Positions 31,823 to 42,580 of a stretch of DNA of 64,000 nucleotides are shown here, in pieces; position 1 is the first letter of the stretch, and each line of letters begins with the position of its first letter. The notes beneath the pieces were generated by a model that worked only from the letters and a program-made list of their open reading frames with translations, did no database searches and was not told the origin of the DNA. The DNA comes from Pisaster brevispinus (taxonomy: Eukaryota > Echinodermata > Asteroidea > Forcipulatida > Asteriidae), in assembly GCA_023634235.1 (NCBI GenBank), contig JAMKCF010000008.1, forward strand, positions 10,496,176 through 10,560,175. The letters run 5' to 3'. The position numbers were made by a program, and so were the translations under genes.

Positions 31823-34002
31823 TTTAAAGCCAACAACTCCAACTTCATGGAGCTGTAGTTGTCCATGTTCTTTTCTGCTGGCCGTAAGCTTCTACTTGCA
31901 TACCCAATGACGACTCTTCCTTCTTCCTGGTCCTGTGACAGGACTGCTCCCAGACCATCCAGTGATGCATCAGTTTCCACAATCAAAGGCCTGGTGAAAT
32001 CTGGGTACCCTAGCACTGGTGGGGTTGTCAGTCTCTGCTTCAGCTTCTGGAATGCCAGAGAACAAGCAGAGCTCCATCGATCCATAAATGCCACTTGCTG
32101 CTGTAGTGTCGGACGCTGTCGCTTTCTTCCCTTCTGGCATCCTTCCTTAGAAAGTAGGGCATGTAGTGGTGCAGCCACCTTACTGAAATCCTTTACAAAC
32201 CGTCTGTAATATCCTGCCAGTCCAAGGAAAGAGCGAAGCTCCTTTTCACTTCTTGGGCGTGGCCAGTTGCTGATGGCTTTTGTCTTTGCTGGATCAGTCG
32301 AGACTCCACTTGATGACACAACATGACCAAGGTAGTGACACTCTTTCCTAAGAAAGTGGCACTTGCTGGGCTTGATCTTCAATCCGTTATGGCGCAGTCT
32401 CTGCAGGACTACTTCTATCCTCTGCAGGTGCTCATCATAGGTCTTTGAGAACACCAGTATGTCATCAAGATAGAGGAGGAGTGTGTTGAAGTTCAGGTCG
32501 CCCATAACTGACTCCATTAGCCTCTGAAATGTTGCTGGAGCATTGCTGAGGCCAAAAGGCATCCTGAGGTACTCAAAAAGCCCCCCGGTGCCTGCTCTAA
32601 ATGCTGTCTTCTTTATGTCATCTTCATGAATTGCTACTTGGTGGTAACCCTGGGCAAGATCGATGGAACTGAAGAGAGTAGCTCCCTTCAGGGAGTCAAG
32701 GGCTTCCTCTATACGAGGCAGTGGATACGCATCTTTCTGTGTCTTGTCGTTAAGCATTCGATAGTCAACACAAAGACGAAGACTCCCATCCTTCTTCCGG
32801 ACAATGACCACTGGTGCAGCATAGGGACTTGAAGATGGCCTGATGATGTGCTGTTCAAGGAGCTTCTGAAGATGTGCCTTCACTTCACCCATTTGATGTG
32901 GTGGTACTCTTCGGTGTGGGACACATACAGGTCGTTCATCATTAGTCGGGATCCTGTGCTTTACTGTCTCTGTGTATCCCAGGTCATTCTCATTTTGACA
33001 AAATACATCCTGGTACTTCAGAAGGAGTCTAATCATTTTGGTCTTCTCGTCAGGGCTTGACTCAGCTTCCCCTAGATCGACTTCAAATGGCAAGGTTATG
33101 TCATCATGCAGTCCGGCTATATCTACCCTGTTTATGGTGGCTTCCTTCACAGTGTCATCGCAGCTTACATAGATAGCATCATCAGTTACACTGACCGAGG
33201 AGGAACTGGCGTGAACCACGTCCACTCTGGACACGATTCCGATCCTGCTTCTAGGCTGTTGCCAGACATCATCATCACCTATGTTAGTCACGGTAACCTG
33301 CGCGAGCCCTTTCTGTGCTCTGGTGCAGGTGTCAATGACTGCAACGCCTTTTGGTAGATTACCAGACTCTTTCTGGATATCCTGGATAACAACATCTTCT
33401 ATCTTTGATGCCGTCTGTCTAATGGTGCAAGTAACTGTACGAGTGCACTTGGCTGGGATGCAAACTGGACTCCTACCACCAACTTTCGCAAAAGTAACTC
33501 GATTTATATTATGTCGCTCCAAATCATAAGCAAACAGAGCCTCTTCCCACTTTCTGTTGCCTGTCTCCTCCAAAACTTCTAAATAACTCACCCCGTGCTC
33601 TTCTCTCATGGCAGCATGCAGCTCACGAAGGACATTGGAACCTAGCAGTCCAATGTCTCCCTGGCATTTCGAACTAGAATTGGCTTTTGATATCAAGACT
33701 CCAACCCGGCCAAGTTGAATCCCAAGTAGGTCGATGTCAACTTCAGCATAGCCTGCGTAAGGAATCTCAATTCCATTGGCTCCGTAAACCTTCAGCCACT
33801 TCCTTATATCTGACCTCAATGGCTTCACATCAGCCAATCTACTGTACACGGTCTCCGGCAGGATAGTCACCTCACTACCTGTATCTAAATTGAATGGCAC
33901 CTCTTGCCCACATATAGTGACTGTAACTTCTGGGCTGCTTGCGACTGCCCTGCCGAACACCTCCTCTTGTGACTGCATACCTGAGCCATCCCCTCCCTCC
34001 AC
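31789..34002 (-). CDS. pol: Gypsy 1 protease, reverse transcriptase and start of RNase H
   Basis: 737-codon open frame. The aspartic protease motif LDTGSEVTIL is near residue 37. RT landmarks follow: IVRKKDGSLRLCVDYRMLN (about 402-420), SSIDLAQGYHQVAI, LRMPFGLSNAPATFQRLM and the catalytic YLDDILVFS (about residue 515). Then FLGLAGYYRRF and the RNase H start ETDASLDGLGAVLSQ. The frame ends prematurely after KWVVTEKFRST, where a one-base deletion shifts RNase H into the next ORF. The product would be processed in a virus-like particle and copy the element RNA. The catalytic residues of PR and RT are all present. Confidence 0.9.
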   Translation of the reverse strand: MEGGDGSGMQSQEEVFGRAVASSPEVTVTICGQEVPFNLDTGSEVTILPETVYSRLADVKPLRSDIRKWLKVYGANGIEIPYAGYAEVDIDLLGIQLGRVGVLISKANSSSKCQGDIGLLGSNVLRELHAAMREEHGVSYLEVLEETGNRKWEEALFAYDLERHNINRVTFAKVGGRSPVCIPAKCTRTVTCTIRQTASKIEDVVIQDIQKESGNLPKGVAVIDTCTRAQKGLAQVTVTNIGDDDVWQQPRSRIGIVSRVDVVHASSSSVSVTDDAIYVSCDDTVKEATINRVDIAGLHDDITLPFEVDLGEAESSPDEKTKMIRLLLKYQDVFCQNENDLGYTETVKHRIPTNDERPVCVPHRRVPPHQMGEVKAHLQKLLEQHIIRPSSSPYAAPVVIVRKKDGSLRLCVDYRMLNDKTQKDAYPLPRIEEALDSLKGATLFSSIDLAQGYHQVAIHEDDIKKTAFRAGTGGLFEYLRMPFGLSNAPATFQRLMESVMGDLNFNTLLLYLDDILVFSKTYDEHLQRIEVVLQRLRHNGLKIKPSKCHFLRKECHYLGHVVSSSGVSTDPAKTKAISNWPRPRSEKELRSFLGLAGYYRRFVKDFSKVAAPLHALLSKEGCQKGRKRQRPTLQQQVAFMDRWSSACSLAFQKLKQRLTTPPVLGYPDFTRPLIVETDASLDGLGAVLSQDQEEGRVVIGYASRSLRPAEKNMDNYSSMKLELLALKWVVTEKFRST

Positions 34003-34013
34003 CGTGTGGCTCC

Positions 34014-34333
34014 TTACGATAGAGGGCTGGCGTTTGGGGACTGCTTGCTCTGGGGGGGTTTTGTCTGGTCCTGGGGGTGAAATGATGGGGCTTGCACCCA
34101 GCTTCTATTTTGGGGGATCTCTTGGGTTGGCTGAGACTTACTTAGACTCGTAGGGTTTCTGTTCCAACTTCTTGTACCGGATGGACACATCCTCGCAATA
34201 TGGCCAACACCGCCACATGAATAGCAAGTTGGACCACTCTCTCTCCGTCGTGACATGGCAGGGGCTTGAAGTAAAACAGACACCTGTCTGCCAAGTTGTT
34301 CTACTGCTTCCTTAGTCGCTCTCAGTTGACTGA
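34014..34333 (-). pseudogene. gag: Gypsy 1 gag remainder with zinc knuckle
   Basis: Minus-strand frame reading LLSQLRATKEAVEQLGRQVS, then the zinc knuckle CYSCGGVGHIARMC (C-x2-C-x4-H-x4-C), then a Ser/Gln/Pro-rich tail ending before the pol frame. Capsid parts upstream are missing because block A starts here; the few codons read beyond 34333 are block A sequence. In the complete element this part would bind genomic RNA in the particle. Confidence 0.75.
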
Positions 34334-34660
34334 GTAAATTACGTGCAATGTACACACACGGCGATTGTGCTGGGTTGACGATATGCGTTTTTAAATCGTT
34401 AATATCGTCAACAGAGGATTAAAAACCCTCGGTCGAACTGCTGCTTGATCTAAGTTAGAGCACAGGCTTTCATTTGATGTATTGTTTGTGTCTTTTAAGA
34501 CTGTAGCTCCTGAGATCGAACGCTCACAAATTTCACGTGTAAATGCTATGAGACTTTTTCGAAAAGAAGTATAACAATACTAATAGTGAATTAAAATTAA
34601 AATCTCGACGAAAACAAAGGTGGTTTCGGCGGATGGCCGAAACCCCCAATAACAACAAAA

Positions 34661-34909
34661 CTACAAACTATACAATGGTATCTTGGAAAGGTGAGTCTTG
34701 AGAGTAATTTTGGAAATGTGCACACCGGAAAAATTACAGATATCTTGGGGAAGTTCATTCCACAGAGAAGATGGATCTTGCATGTGGGAACGAGCAATCC
34801 CCCATAGTTTGCAAGTTTTGGGTACAAGTGAAAATGAATTGGAGGACCATAGGTATGTAGATACTCCAGGAGCCAGGGGCTGATATTTCACATGTTGGTA
34901 CCAATTCAA
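34661..34909 (-). pseudogene. LINE ORF2 C-terminal fragment (block A, right)
   Basis: Identical duplicate of the fragment at 25389-25637 (WNELPQDI … LKTHLSKI). Confidence 0.65.
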
Positions 34910-35111
34910 GGGACAAATTCTAATACCGCTTTTCTTATTGCAACTTTTTAATAAGTCGCATCCACTTAAGGTGATCCCGTGGCTGCTGCCGCTTCCCAGG
35001 TTGTATCGTAAACTTGGGTGTGATCCCTGGCTACACGGCAGCTAACGGTTGAATGGCTTCTGACTGGCACCCCGAACAAAGATATTGACTAATAGGGAGA
35101 CCGCCAACATA

Positions 35112-35185
35112 GGGCTGGATAGCTCAGTTGGTAGAGCGCCGGTACGTTAATCCGGAGGTAGTTGGTTCAAGTCCCGCTCCAGTCA
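35112..35185 (+). repeat. tRNA-Asn(GTT)-like repeat, block A right, unit 1
   Basis: Duplicate of 25840-25913 in the second block copy. Confidence 0.6.
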
Positions 35186-35666
35186 ATTTTTCTTTGTTCA
35201 AATCCAAATTGTTTAAACAATTTACCCAGTCAGTTTCCCTTGTGGTATATTACTTGAGGTTTATTTAAGACTCGAACAACGCTACACAAAGTGCGACCCC
35301 ATTTGACCTTGACTTCTGGTCCAAACTGGAAACTGAAAATTTCAAAAATTCATATCTCAGGAATTACTTATTTCACCACAATTTCCAGATTGTAGGTCTT
35401 TCAGCCTGCTCAAACTTTTGTACAAATATTAATCTTTACTTCCGGTAAAAAATGGACACTATATAGGACACCAATAGTTCGAGACCGAGACCAGACAGTC
35501 CGAGGCCAAGACCAAGACCAAAACAGATGTAATGAAGGCAAGGGAAGAGAAATCTCGCAAATGTCTCTCCTATGAGTAGAATGTGTAATAAGGCAGAGCA
35601 GACTGTATTTCATACTGTCAGTGAATCTCTATTATGATGGCTCAGATGGATTTCATCAGTTGACAT

Positions 35667-35969
35667 GACAAGTTTGTCAAGGTGATTCACCGAGATCTGT
35701 GTAAGAAGTATGGTGTCCAAGTGCTTGCAAAATGGTTTGATCATGTTCCGGAGAAAGTTGCAGAGACCGACCAGGTCAACATTCTCTGGGACTTTAACAA
35801 TCAGACTGATCGTGTTACAGAACATAGGTGTCTGGATGATGTAATATTAGATAAGACGAAGAAGATGTGTCATCTCATTGACATAGCTGTGCCTGGTGAT
35901 ATAAGGGTAGCTTCGAAAGAGATGGAAAAGATCTGGAAGTGCCAAGACCTGGCAAGGTCTAGGAGTTAG
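35667..35969 (+). pseudogene. LINE-associated ORF fragment (block A right)
   Basis: Identical duplicate of 26395-26697. Confidence 0.6.
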
Positions 35970-37764
35970 CATTTGCTTTCATCTGCATGCCGTGATAAAA
36001 TTATCTACACTAAGGTCTAAGTACATGGTAAGCTTTTGAGTTGTAAAATTCAAATTTCCGGTTTCGACCAGAAGTAAAGGTCACATGGGGTCACACTTTG
36101 TATTCTCCATATATGAATTTGTTGATATTAATTGTTGCTCATCGATGATGTCATCATCCCCAACTATTTTTTATTTCATCTACATGATTGATTTCATCTG
36201 TATGATTTATTTTTGAGAAATGGCCGAATAAATAATAATAATAATAATAATAGAAATAATAATAATACACACTAAATAAAGCCTAATCACAAGGTAAGTT
36301 TCAAGTCTGAACCCATTTTGGTTCATGAGATATGGAGGTTTATTTTTAAGTATGAAAATTTTACTTCCAGAAAGATTTGTAGAATCGCTAAAGGGCTTTC
36401 ATATGGTGTAATGATTGTTAGTATACCACGCTTGGTTAACAATATATGATTTTTAAATATTCATCTTCAATGTTTGGTTTTGACCCTTAATGTACCCTTA
36501 ATGGTTCTCTAGAAATGAGTTTGTGAAATATTTCATGCTATTTTTAAAACTGTAATGTTATGACATTATTGATGATGTCATTGTCAAAAACTTGCTGTTT
36601 CGTGTACACACAATGTTTAGGTACATGATAAGTTTTAAGTCTATAAAACCTTCACTTTTTGCAAAATCTTTATGAGAGCATTCAGTGAGAAGAAGAAGAC
36701 ACAAATCAAAATAAAATAAAATGAAAGTCATATGGGGTCACACATTGTGTGTGTTTTTTTACAAATCTTAAGAGCTTTTATATGGTGTAAATGCTTTGTA
36801 TGTAGCCATTATGGTTCTCCAGATGAATTTTTTAGTCATCAACCTGAACTACTCGTGGTTTTATTTGACAACCAAAGTCTAAGTAGAAAGTAAGTTTTAG
36901 GTCTCTTTTTAGATTCATGAGATATAATCAGGTATTTTTGACTGGAAGTAAAGGTCACAAGGGGTCGTGCACTCTCTGTGAAAGATTTGTACAATGAATC
37001 AACAGCTTTTATAAGGTTAAAAGGTTTTGTATGTAGCATTTATGGTTCTCTAGATATGAATTGTTGAAATATTGAAACATTTATTTAATTTTTAAAATGT
37101 CTTCAACCAAATCTTATTATCAGTTTTTACTGATAAATAATCAAGTCCCGCTCCAGGCAATTTTTCTTTGTTCAAACCAAAATAAGTTCAAATCTACCCA
37201 GTCAGTTTCCCTTGCGATTTATTACTTTTTTATTTAATATTAAAAAATTGCATCCCCTTTAGGTGATCCCCTGGCTGCCGCTTCCTAGTGTGACAGTAGT
37301 TCTTTTTTGCAAATTTATTTATTTATTTCCAAAACAAAAAGGCTGGCACATTGACCCTTGCAATAATTCTCTTGGCTCAAATAAGATCACCTTAATAAGT
37401 CAAAATGATGAACATGATGAGAGAACTTTACATGCCTCACCCAAGTGAGTGCTAGCTGGCAAGTGGTCTTGTATTGTGCAATGCATCCAACCCCCAGAGT
37501 GCAGTGCCTGCCTGCAATGTGGTCACTCCTTACTATCTACTTGTGGTTAAAGGGGCACTCTGCTTTAAGTAATTAAAGTTGTTTAGAGTCTCAACAACGC
37601 AATTGTAAATTGTACCAGAAATAATTAAAGTAACCTAAAAAATATCTATCACACTAGGTTGTATCATATACTTGGGTGTGATCCCTGGCTACACACCAGC
37701 TAATGGTTATGGTTTCTGACACCCCTGAACAAAGATATTGACTAATAGAGAGACCGCCAACATA

Positions 37765-37838
37765 GGGCTTGATAGCTCAGTAGGTAGAGCGCTGGTATGT
37801 TAATCCGGAGGTAGTTGGTTCAAGTCCCGCTCCAGTCA
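37765..37838 (+). repeat. tRNA-Asn(GTT)-like repeat, block A right, unit 2
   Basis: Duplicate of 28488-28561 in the second block copy. Confidence 0.6.
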
Positions 37839-38011
37839 ATTTTTCTTTTTTCTTTGTTCAAAGGAAAGTTATTTTAATCTACCTAGTTGTTTCCCTTGCG
37901 GTTTATTACTTGATATTAAATACTTAAATCTCAATGCCCAGATAACAAGTTAGCAATGTTGACAATGATGACGCCATCTGTAAAGTTTAGTATTTCAAAA
38001 ATTCATATCTT

Positions 38012-38551
38012 GTGAACTACACCTTGTATTGCTCTCCCTGTCTTGCCTTCTGTCTGGAAAACTTCCTTCAGATACCACTCAGTAAAGGTGTTAGGAATCT
38101 TCCAACACGCTGCTTTTGGGATGTCACTCATGGAAACACCCCTAAAAAAGGCCCATGATGTTGACACTGCTCTGACATTGTGTGCACAGACTGTCTCAGA
38201 GTCCCCCTCTGCTGGGACTTCCTGAGATGAGCGGATTGCTGTGACTATCCATCGGACAATCGTGTCGCCAGAGGACGGCTGATAGGGCAAAAAGTTGGGA
38301 GTGCCCCTTCAAAAGCGTCTTTGTGCGGTTCATGTACCATTTCAGAGCCCTGACTGGACACCGCAGAATGTTGTTTGGTACTGACAAGAACGATTTGATG
38401 TCCAGGGTAAAAAGGAGTCCGATAGATTTTTAGTCAAGAATTCTGTCCTAAGGATAAGGCAGACACCACCCGGTTCCCACCAGATGTGCCCAGAATCTAA
38501 CATAAGGGAATTTAGCTCAATACGTCGTCTAGATGTAGCCACTGCTGACAA
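38012..38551 (-). pseudogene. DIRS 1 tyrosine recombinase catalytic part (block A right)
   Basis: Same as 28735-29274: RCPVRALKWYMNRTKTLLKG, the H-N-V-R motif, WAFFRGVSMSDIPKAACWK and the Tyr in TEWYLKEVFQ. Here the sequence is continuous with the rest of the element to the right. At least one frameshift separates the N-terminal and C-terminal halves. The element ends at about 38010, without a recognisable left terminal repeat. Confidence 0.75.
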
Positions 38552-38972
38552 GAAGGTGGCCTTTACAGACAAAAAAGAGTTGCGCTGATAACACTGATAA
38601 AGCTGATAACACACTGGAAAGGTCCCACAAGGGCACCAGCCTACGTGTCGCGAGACAAGAAACGGGCTTCCTCTTTAACTAGCTGGCCAAGCCCCTGGTT
38701 TTCTGACACCGAGGATCTGTACGGGAAGCCTCTGTGATTTCAGGCTATGGCAGACCGATAGTTCTTAACCATGGCCGTCGTAAGGCCACTTTCGAACAAG
38801 TAAACTAGGAAATCAGCAAACTCCTCTATAGAAGTATTGGGGGATGAAGAGATCATTGTCTACACCACAAAAAAGGCATAATCTACTGTCAAAAATTTTC
38901 CTGGTTGACTCTCGCCGACTGCCGGCTGCAATAGTCGCAGCTCGTCCAGAAAGGCCTGCCTTGTGGAGGGAC
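38552..38972 (-). pseudogene. DIRS 1 recombinase N-terminal region, left of the hAT insertion
   Basis: Minus strand near 38970-38870 reads TRQAFLDELRLLQPAVGES, followed by a GKFLTVDYAFF stretch with a stop; further down the frame breaks repeatedly. It joins, across the inserted hAT-like element, to the linker at 40346-40510. It lies where DIRS elements have the part between RNase H and the recombinase catalytic core. Dead. Confidence 0.6.
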
Positions 38973-40337
38973 TAAGGCTGTGCATCCACGGGTATTTTTA
39001 GACCCGGGTACCCGAATACCGGTCGGGTACCCGGGTACCCGAGTGTAAGCCGGAAGTACCATTGTAAACAAAACATGCCCGGGCCGGCCGTTCATAAACA
39101 GTTTTGCACACACGTGAACAAAATCATAAAACTGTGATCTGCGATTCCTTCGTGATTAGAATGTAACAATGTACATTTTTAGGTTTATGTATTCATATAT
39201 CCAGTTTCTATAAACAGACTGAGAAACTAAGATGACTTAAAAAAAAGTTACTAATTATTACCTAATTCAAAAACGATGTATTTTGTTATTTAAATAGTGC
39301 ACCGCTGTCGTAATCAATTCCACCACTACAATTGTTGTTCCATTTTTACTGCCTGTAAATTGTTGTTCCATCTCTATACTTGAAGGAACCTTGTTCAACA
39401 AAATAATATTCCAGTTGAGTCCCCTGTCCGATCCCCCTGCCATTGCGTGCAAGCACCCGACACTTATGAGTGGCTTGACAACCATTTTGAAGTCACAATA
39501 CCACCATCTACATGCACGAAGCAGTCACTGTGTGAAGCATGCAACCACTACACACAACACAGTCGTTTGTGTACATGTACATTACATACATGTGTACTCA
39601 TACATGAAACCACGTGCGAGCCATTCTTGGTCACAGTGCACTGCTCTGGATGTCCTTATTTTTGGTGGTCATGCAGGTGGACGTGTTTCATTGGCTCGGA
39701 GCCAAGTTAGGCTGCCAATACTCTCTGCATAATGAGACTTCAAACTATGGTACGTGCGTCGGGTAGTAGTTGAATTAAATAATTATTGACGGATGAAAGG
39801 ACAGATATTTAGTTGATTCTCAAGGAAAAAACTTAAAGAACAAAACAATTGTGTAAAATAAAAGCCACAATTCCTTTATAAAGTGATAAACTAAAAGATA
39901 AAGAGTGGCCAAACAGATTTGTTGTGCTTTAGGGGAGCCGATAAACCTTGCTTATCACAGACGGGTTTTACCAATGTTTGGAAACAGTCCAAGGAGAAAG
40001 AAATTGCAAGTAGAATGCACAATGCACTGCTTGTTTAGCAAATAGGATTAGTGACTTTACAACAAATAGACCTAGTCACAACACAATGGTCCTTACAGGA
40101 CTTCGGAAACTCAAAAGGCAGATGAAATTTCTGTTTGTCCCAATATCTGTAGGTTAATTGCGATAAAAATGCAATGTCGGAAGCATGTGCGTTTTTGGGT
40201 TTTTTTTGTTGTTTTTTTCTTCTTTTTTCAAAACATGCGGCAAAAGGTTTTGGTGGGTAATTGACCCGGAAAATTGAGACCGGGTACCCGGACAGTCGGG
40301 CGGGTACCCGGGTACCCGGGTACAAGTCACAGGCTTA
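38973..40337. mobile_element. hAT-like non-autonomous element, 1365 bp, perfect 8-bp target duplication
   Basis: Flanked by GGAGGGAC on both sides (38965-38972 and 40338-40345). Ends are TAAGGCTGTGCATC and GTCACAGGCTTA, inverted to each other with one mismatch in ten. Both subterminal regions hold many GGGTACCCG palindromic units (39002-39045 and 40280-40322). No transposase ORF. An 8-bp duplication and short imperfect inverted ends fit the hAT superfamily. It sits inside the DIRS copy, whose reading continues on both sides, so it is younger than that copy. Confidence 0.85.
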
Positions 40338-40345
40338 GGAGGGAC

Positions 40346-41290
40346 TGCGTGATAGCACCCAGCACCGGAGTCTTGAACCAAGAGTCTGACCAGTCTTGTG
40401 AGCCATGGCTGGCGAGGCCAGAAGGGAGCTACGAGGAGTACCTTGCAGTCCTCCTGCTCCAGCTTGGTTAACACCTGGGGAATGAGAGAGAATAGGGGAA
40501 AGGCATACACCAGTAACTCGTTCCATCATATCACCAGAGCATCTGTCTGCCATGCAGGAGGGTCGGGAAGCATTGTGCAGTGGACCACCGAAAGAGTTAT
40601 CCTGTGGCGAATACAAGAATGGAAGAGCTTCCATGTGATTGTGCATGGACGGCCCAACCGTGCCCCCCTCTGGTGATTGATATAAACCACCACCGTGGCG
40701 TTGAGGAACCGAACAGTAAAATCGGAAACTGAGAGGGGAGCGGAGTGACTTCTCGGAGTTGAGAAACCCGAGGTCGGATGTAAATCGCACTGTGAGGCTG
40801 AGTGCTGCCGCAGTGGCCCTGTGAGATTGACCAACGATTATCCAATCGTCGAGATACATGAATATCATCACACCTTGCCTCTGTAGCATTGCCTCGATCG
40901 TTTTTACTATTCAGGTGAAAACCCGCGGAGAGGTGGAAAGCCTAAATTGGTAACGGATGTCTTTGTATTGGAACTGAGGGAATTTCTAGTGTTCCGGTCT
41001 GACATGGATGTGCAAATATAGGTCCTTCAGATCGAGGCTGGCCGCTCATGCCAGTGTGTTGATTGATTCGAGAATAATCCTCAGCGTATCCATGCGGAAG
41101 CGCTGAGGAGGCACGAATTTGTTCAGTGGCTTTAAGTTCAAAATGGGACACCATACACCAGCCTCCTTCTTGGGAACCAAGAAGAAGGTCGACCCAAATC
41201 CCCGTCTGTGTTTCCCCTGAGGGTACCACCCACATGAGCAGACTTTAGCGGTTGGCGGCGGGAATAACAAACGTAGTCTTGTTCTTACCC
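40346..41290 (-). pseudogene. DIRS 1 reverse transcriptase, RNase H remainder and linker
   Basis: Minus-strand pieces in several frames: STFFLVPKKEAGVWCPILNL (41.2 kb), RFRMDTLRIILESINTLA, SLDLKD (41.04 kb), the catalytic FMYLDDWIIVGQSH (40.85 kb), WQTDALVI (40.54 kb) and YAFPLFSLIPQVLTKLEQE with VAPFWPRQPWLTRL (40.5-40.4 kb). These are typical DIRS RT and post-RNase H motifs. Much of RNase H is deleted between 40.8 and 40.6 kb. Inactive. Confidence 0.75.
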
Positions 41291-42304
41291 ATGTCGATTT
41301 TGGGAGCGGGAATTGCAGGCTTTCTGAGGTTAATCTCCTCAGTTGCCTTCAAATGTTTTGCCTCAGCCTGCATAAATTCCTCAAGTTTACCTGCAATCCG
41401 GACCCACCAGTGGGAGGTCCTGAAATCTTTTGCAGGCGCCCTGTGATGGAAGAAAAAGTGTGTCCAGCACGTTTCCCCGGCAGGACGAGATTGCTAGGGA
41501 CAACACCCGAGTGAACTGATCAAGCACCGTGCGTAGACCATGGTCGAGGCAATGGAAAGCTGCAGTTAGCATATCCCCTGGCACTGCCGAGTCCTCCCCA
41601 CAGCCTAACACCAAATACTTCCTGAGGAGAAGCAGGAAGGAGGTTGACCACATGCCCATCGATATCAACGACATCAACGGATGAAGACTTAACACAGGGA
41701 TAGACGTCGGAGCACGGCTAACCATGTCAGCCAAGGCCAGCCAACCATGGCCGAAGGCGGTTTGGTGGTAAGAGGAACCCCAACAGTGCCCGCTTGGCGG
41801 GTAGAAGATAGGGCCGACAAAGTCATCTCTGGAGATCGAGTTCTCTTTTCGGTGCCGTTTGCCATGGTGGGCCTGGCTAGAAGAACCATCCGATCTTGAA
41901 GAAGAAAGGTGCAAACATCTGCCCTTAGTTTCCCTGCTCTTCTTTTTGGAAGAGCGACCCCGGGGAATATCCGATAATAGCTTGGAAGACGGCAGGGGCA
42001 CCAGGATTCAAGAGCAATGGTAAAAATCTGTTGATAGAGCCGATTCTATAGAGCGGAAGGAAGAAGAGTTGGCAGACCCTGGGATTCCCAAGGCGACCCG
42101 CTCTGCGTCGCTCAGATGGTGACCGGCCGTCAGCGCACCAAGCTCCGACTTGGTGGTCGCTGCATGGCATGGAGGCCCATATAAAAGTCCGTCACGGCAT
42201 TTGGTGGGTGTGGCCACTGAGCCAGGGGGGGGGGGGAACACACATAGTTTTATCATTCCCGCCGAACCACGCAGGACAGTCCCTTCTGACTGCCTACAAC
42301 TCAT
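41290..42304 (-). pseudogene. DIRS 1 gag-like region
   Basis: 204-codon minus ORF (41387-42001) with SFLLLLRKYLVLGCGEDSAV, MLTAAFHCLDHGLRTVLDQF and DTLFLPSQGACKRFQDLPLV, matching the region 57.3-57.6 kb of copy 2. Upstream are a Ser/Lys-rich segment and a frame with GDGLLYGPPCHAATTKSELG, matching DGLLYGRLDRATPAYAIG of copy 2. Probably the nucleic-acid-binding or capsid protein of the element, by position. Confidence 0.65.
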
Positions 42305-42429
42305 AAACTGTAAAAGGCTTTATTTACAAAAAATTCCTCAGCAAAAAATAAGGGTATTAAGAGTAATAATCAGGAGCTTCGATTATACACGTCCTACCCA
42401 ACCTGCCTCTAAGAGAAAAAAGGAAGCTC

Positions 42430-42580
42430 ATGAGGCGTACATGCCATGGTGCACTGTGGTAGCGGCAGAGGGCGCTATTGTATGATATATAAAACTCTTA
42501 GAGGTAAATACCTGCCGGTAATAGGAACATGCAAATGTAGTTGCTTTACATGTAAGTAGAGTGACGTAGTCCAAATGGTT
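42430..42580 (-). repeat. Terminal repeat of DIRS copy 1 (right end)
   Basis: Contains AGGGCGCTATTGTATGATAT, ACTCTTAGAGG, CCTGCCGGTAATAGGAACAT, GCAAATGTAGTTGCTTTACA and TGTAAGTAGAGTGACGTAGT. The terminal repeat of copy 2 (59690-59885) has the same order of blocks, with about 75-80 percent identity by eye. Confidence 0.65.

Larger units (their letters stand above)
29489..34355 (-). mobile_element. Ty3/Gypsy retrotransposon 1, 5'-truncated
   Basis: Minus-strand element with gag remainder (34333 to 34014), protease-RT-RNase H (34002 to 31789) and integrase with a long tail (31822 to 29489), followed by a polypurine tract and LTR-like sequence. The 5' LTR and most of gag are gone: the right-hand block A begins at 34334 within the gag frame. 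Apart from this truncation and one frameshift the coding part is well kept, so the insertion is fairly young. Confidence 0.9.
34334..38551. repeat. Right copy of the 4.2-kb duplicated block (block A)
   Basis: Same content and order as 25062-29274, shifted by 9272 bp (9277 after the 5-bp indel). At its left edge it abuts the interior of a Gypsy gag ORF, which is cut there. At its right edge the DIRS sequence simply continues, so this copy has the original right-hand context. Confidence 0.9.
38010..42580 (-). mobile_element. DIRS-type retrotransposon copy 1 (degenerate, split by a hAT-like element)
   Basis: Order on the minus strand: terminal repeat (about 42580-42430), gag-like region (42300-41280), RT (41270-40830), RNase H remainder and linker (to 40346), the hAT-like insertion (38973-40337), recombinase (38972-38012). 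DIRS elements use a tyrosine recombinase instead of integrase and make no target duplication. All ORFs are broken. The right terminal repeat matches those of copy 2; the left one is missing. Confidence 0.8.

Noticed and set aside
29489..34002. Two large ORFs (737 and 777 codons) as host genes
   Set aside because: They carry the full set of protease, RT, RNase H and integrase motifs of a Gypsy element and adjoin a polypurine tract.
25062..38551. Reading the two 4.2-kb blocks as giant LTRs of Gypsy 1
   Set aside because: The right block starts inside the gag reading frame, the blocks contain LINE, tRNA-like and DIRS pieces, their ends lack TG…CA, and a separate LTR-like start follows the polypurine tract.
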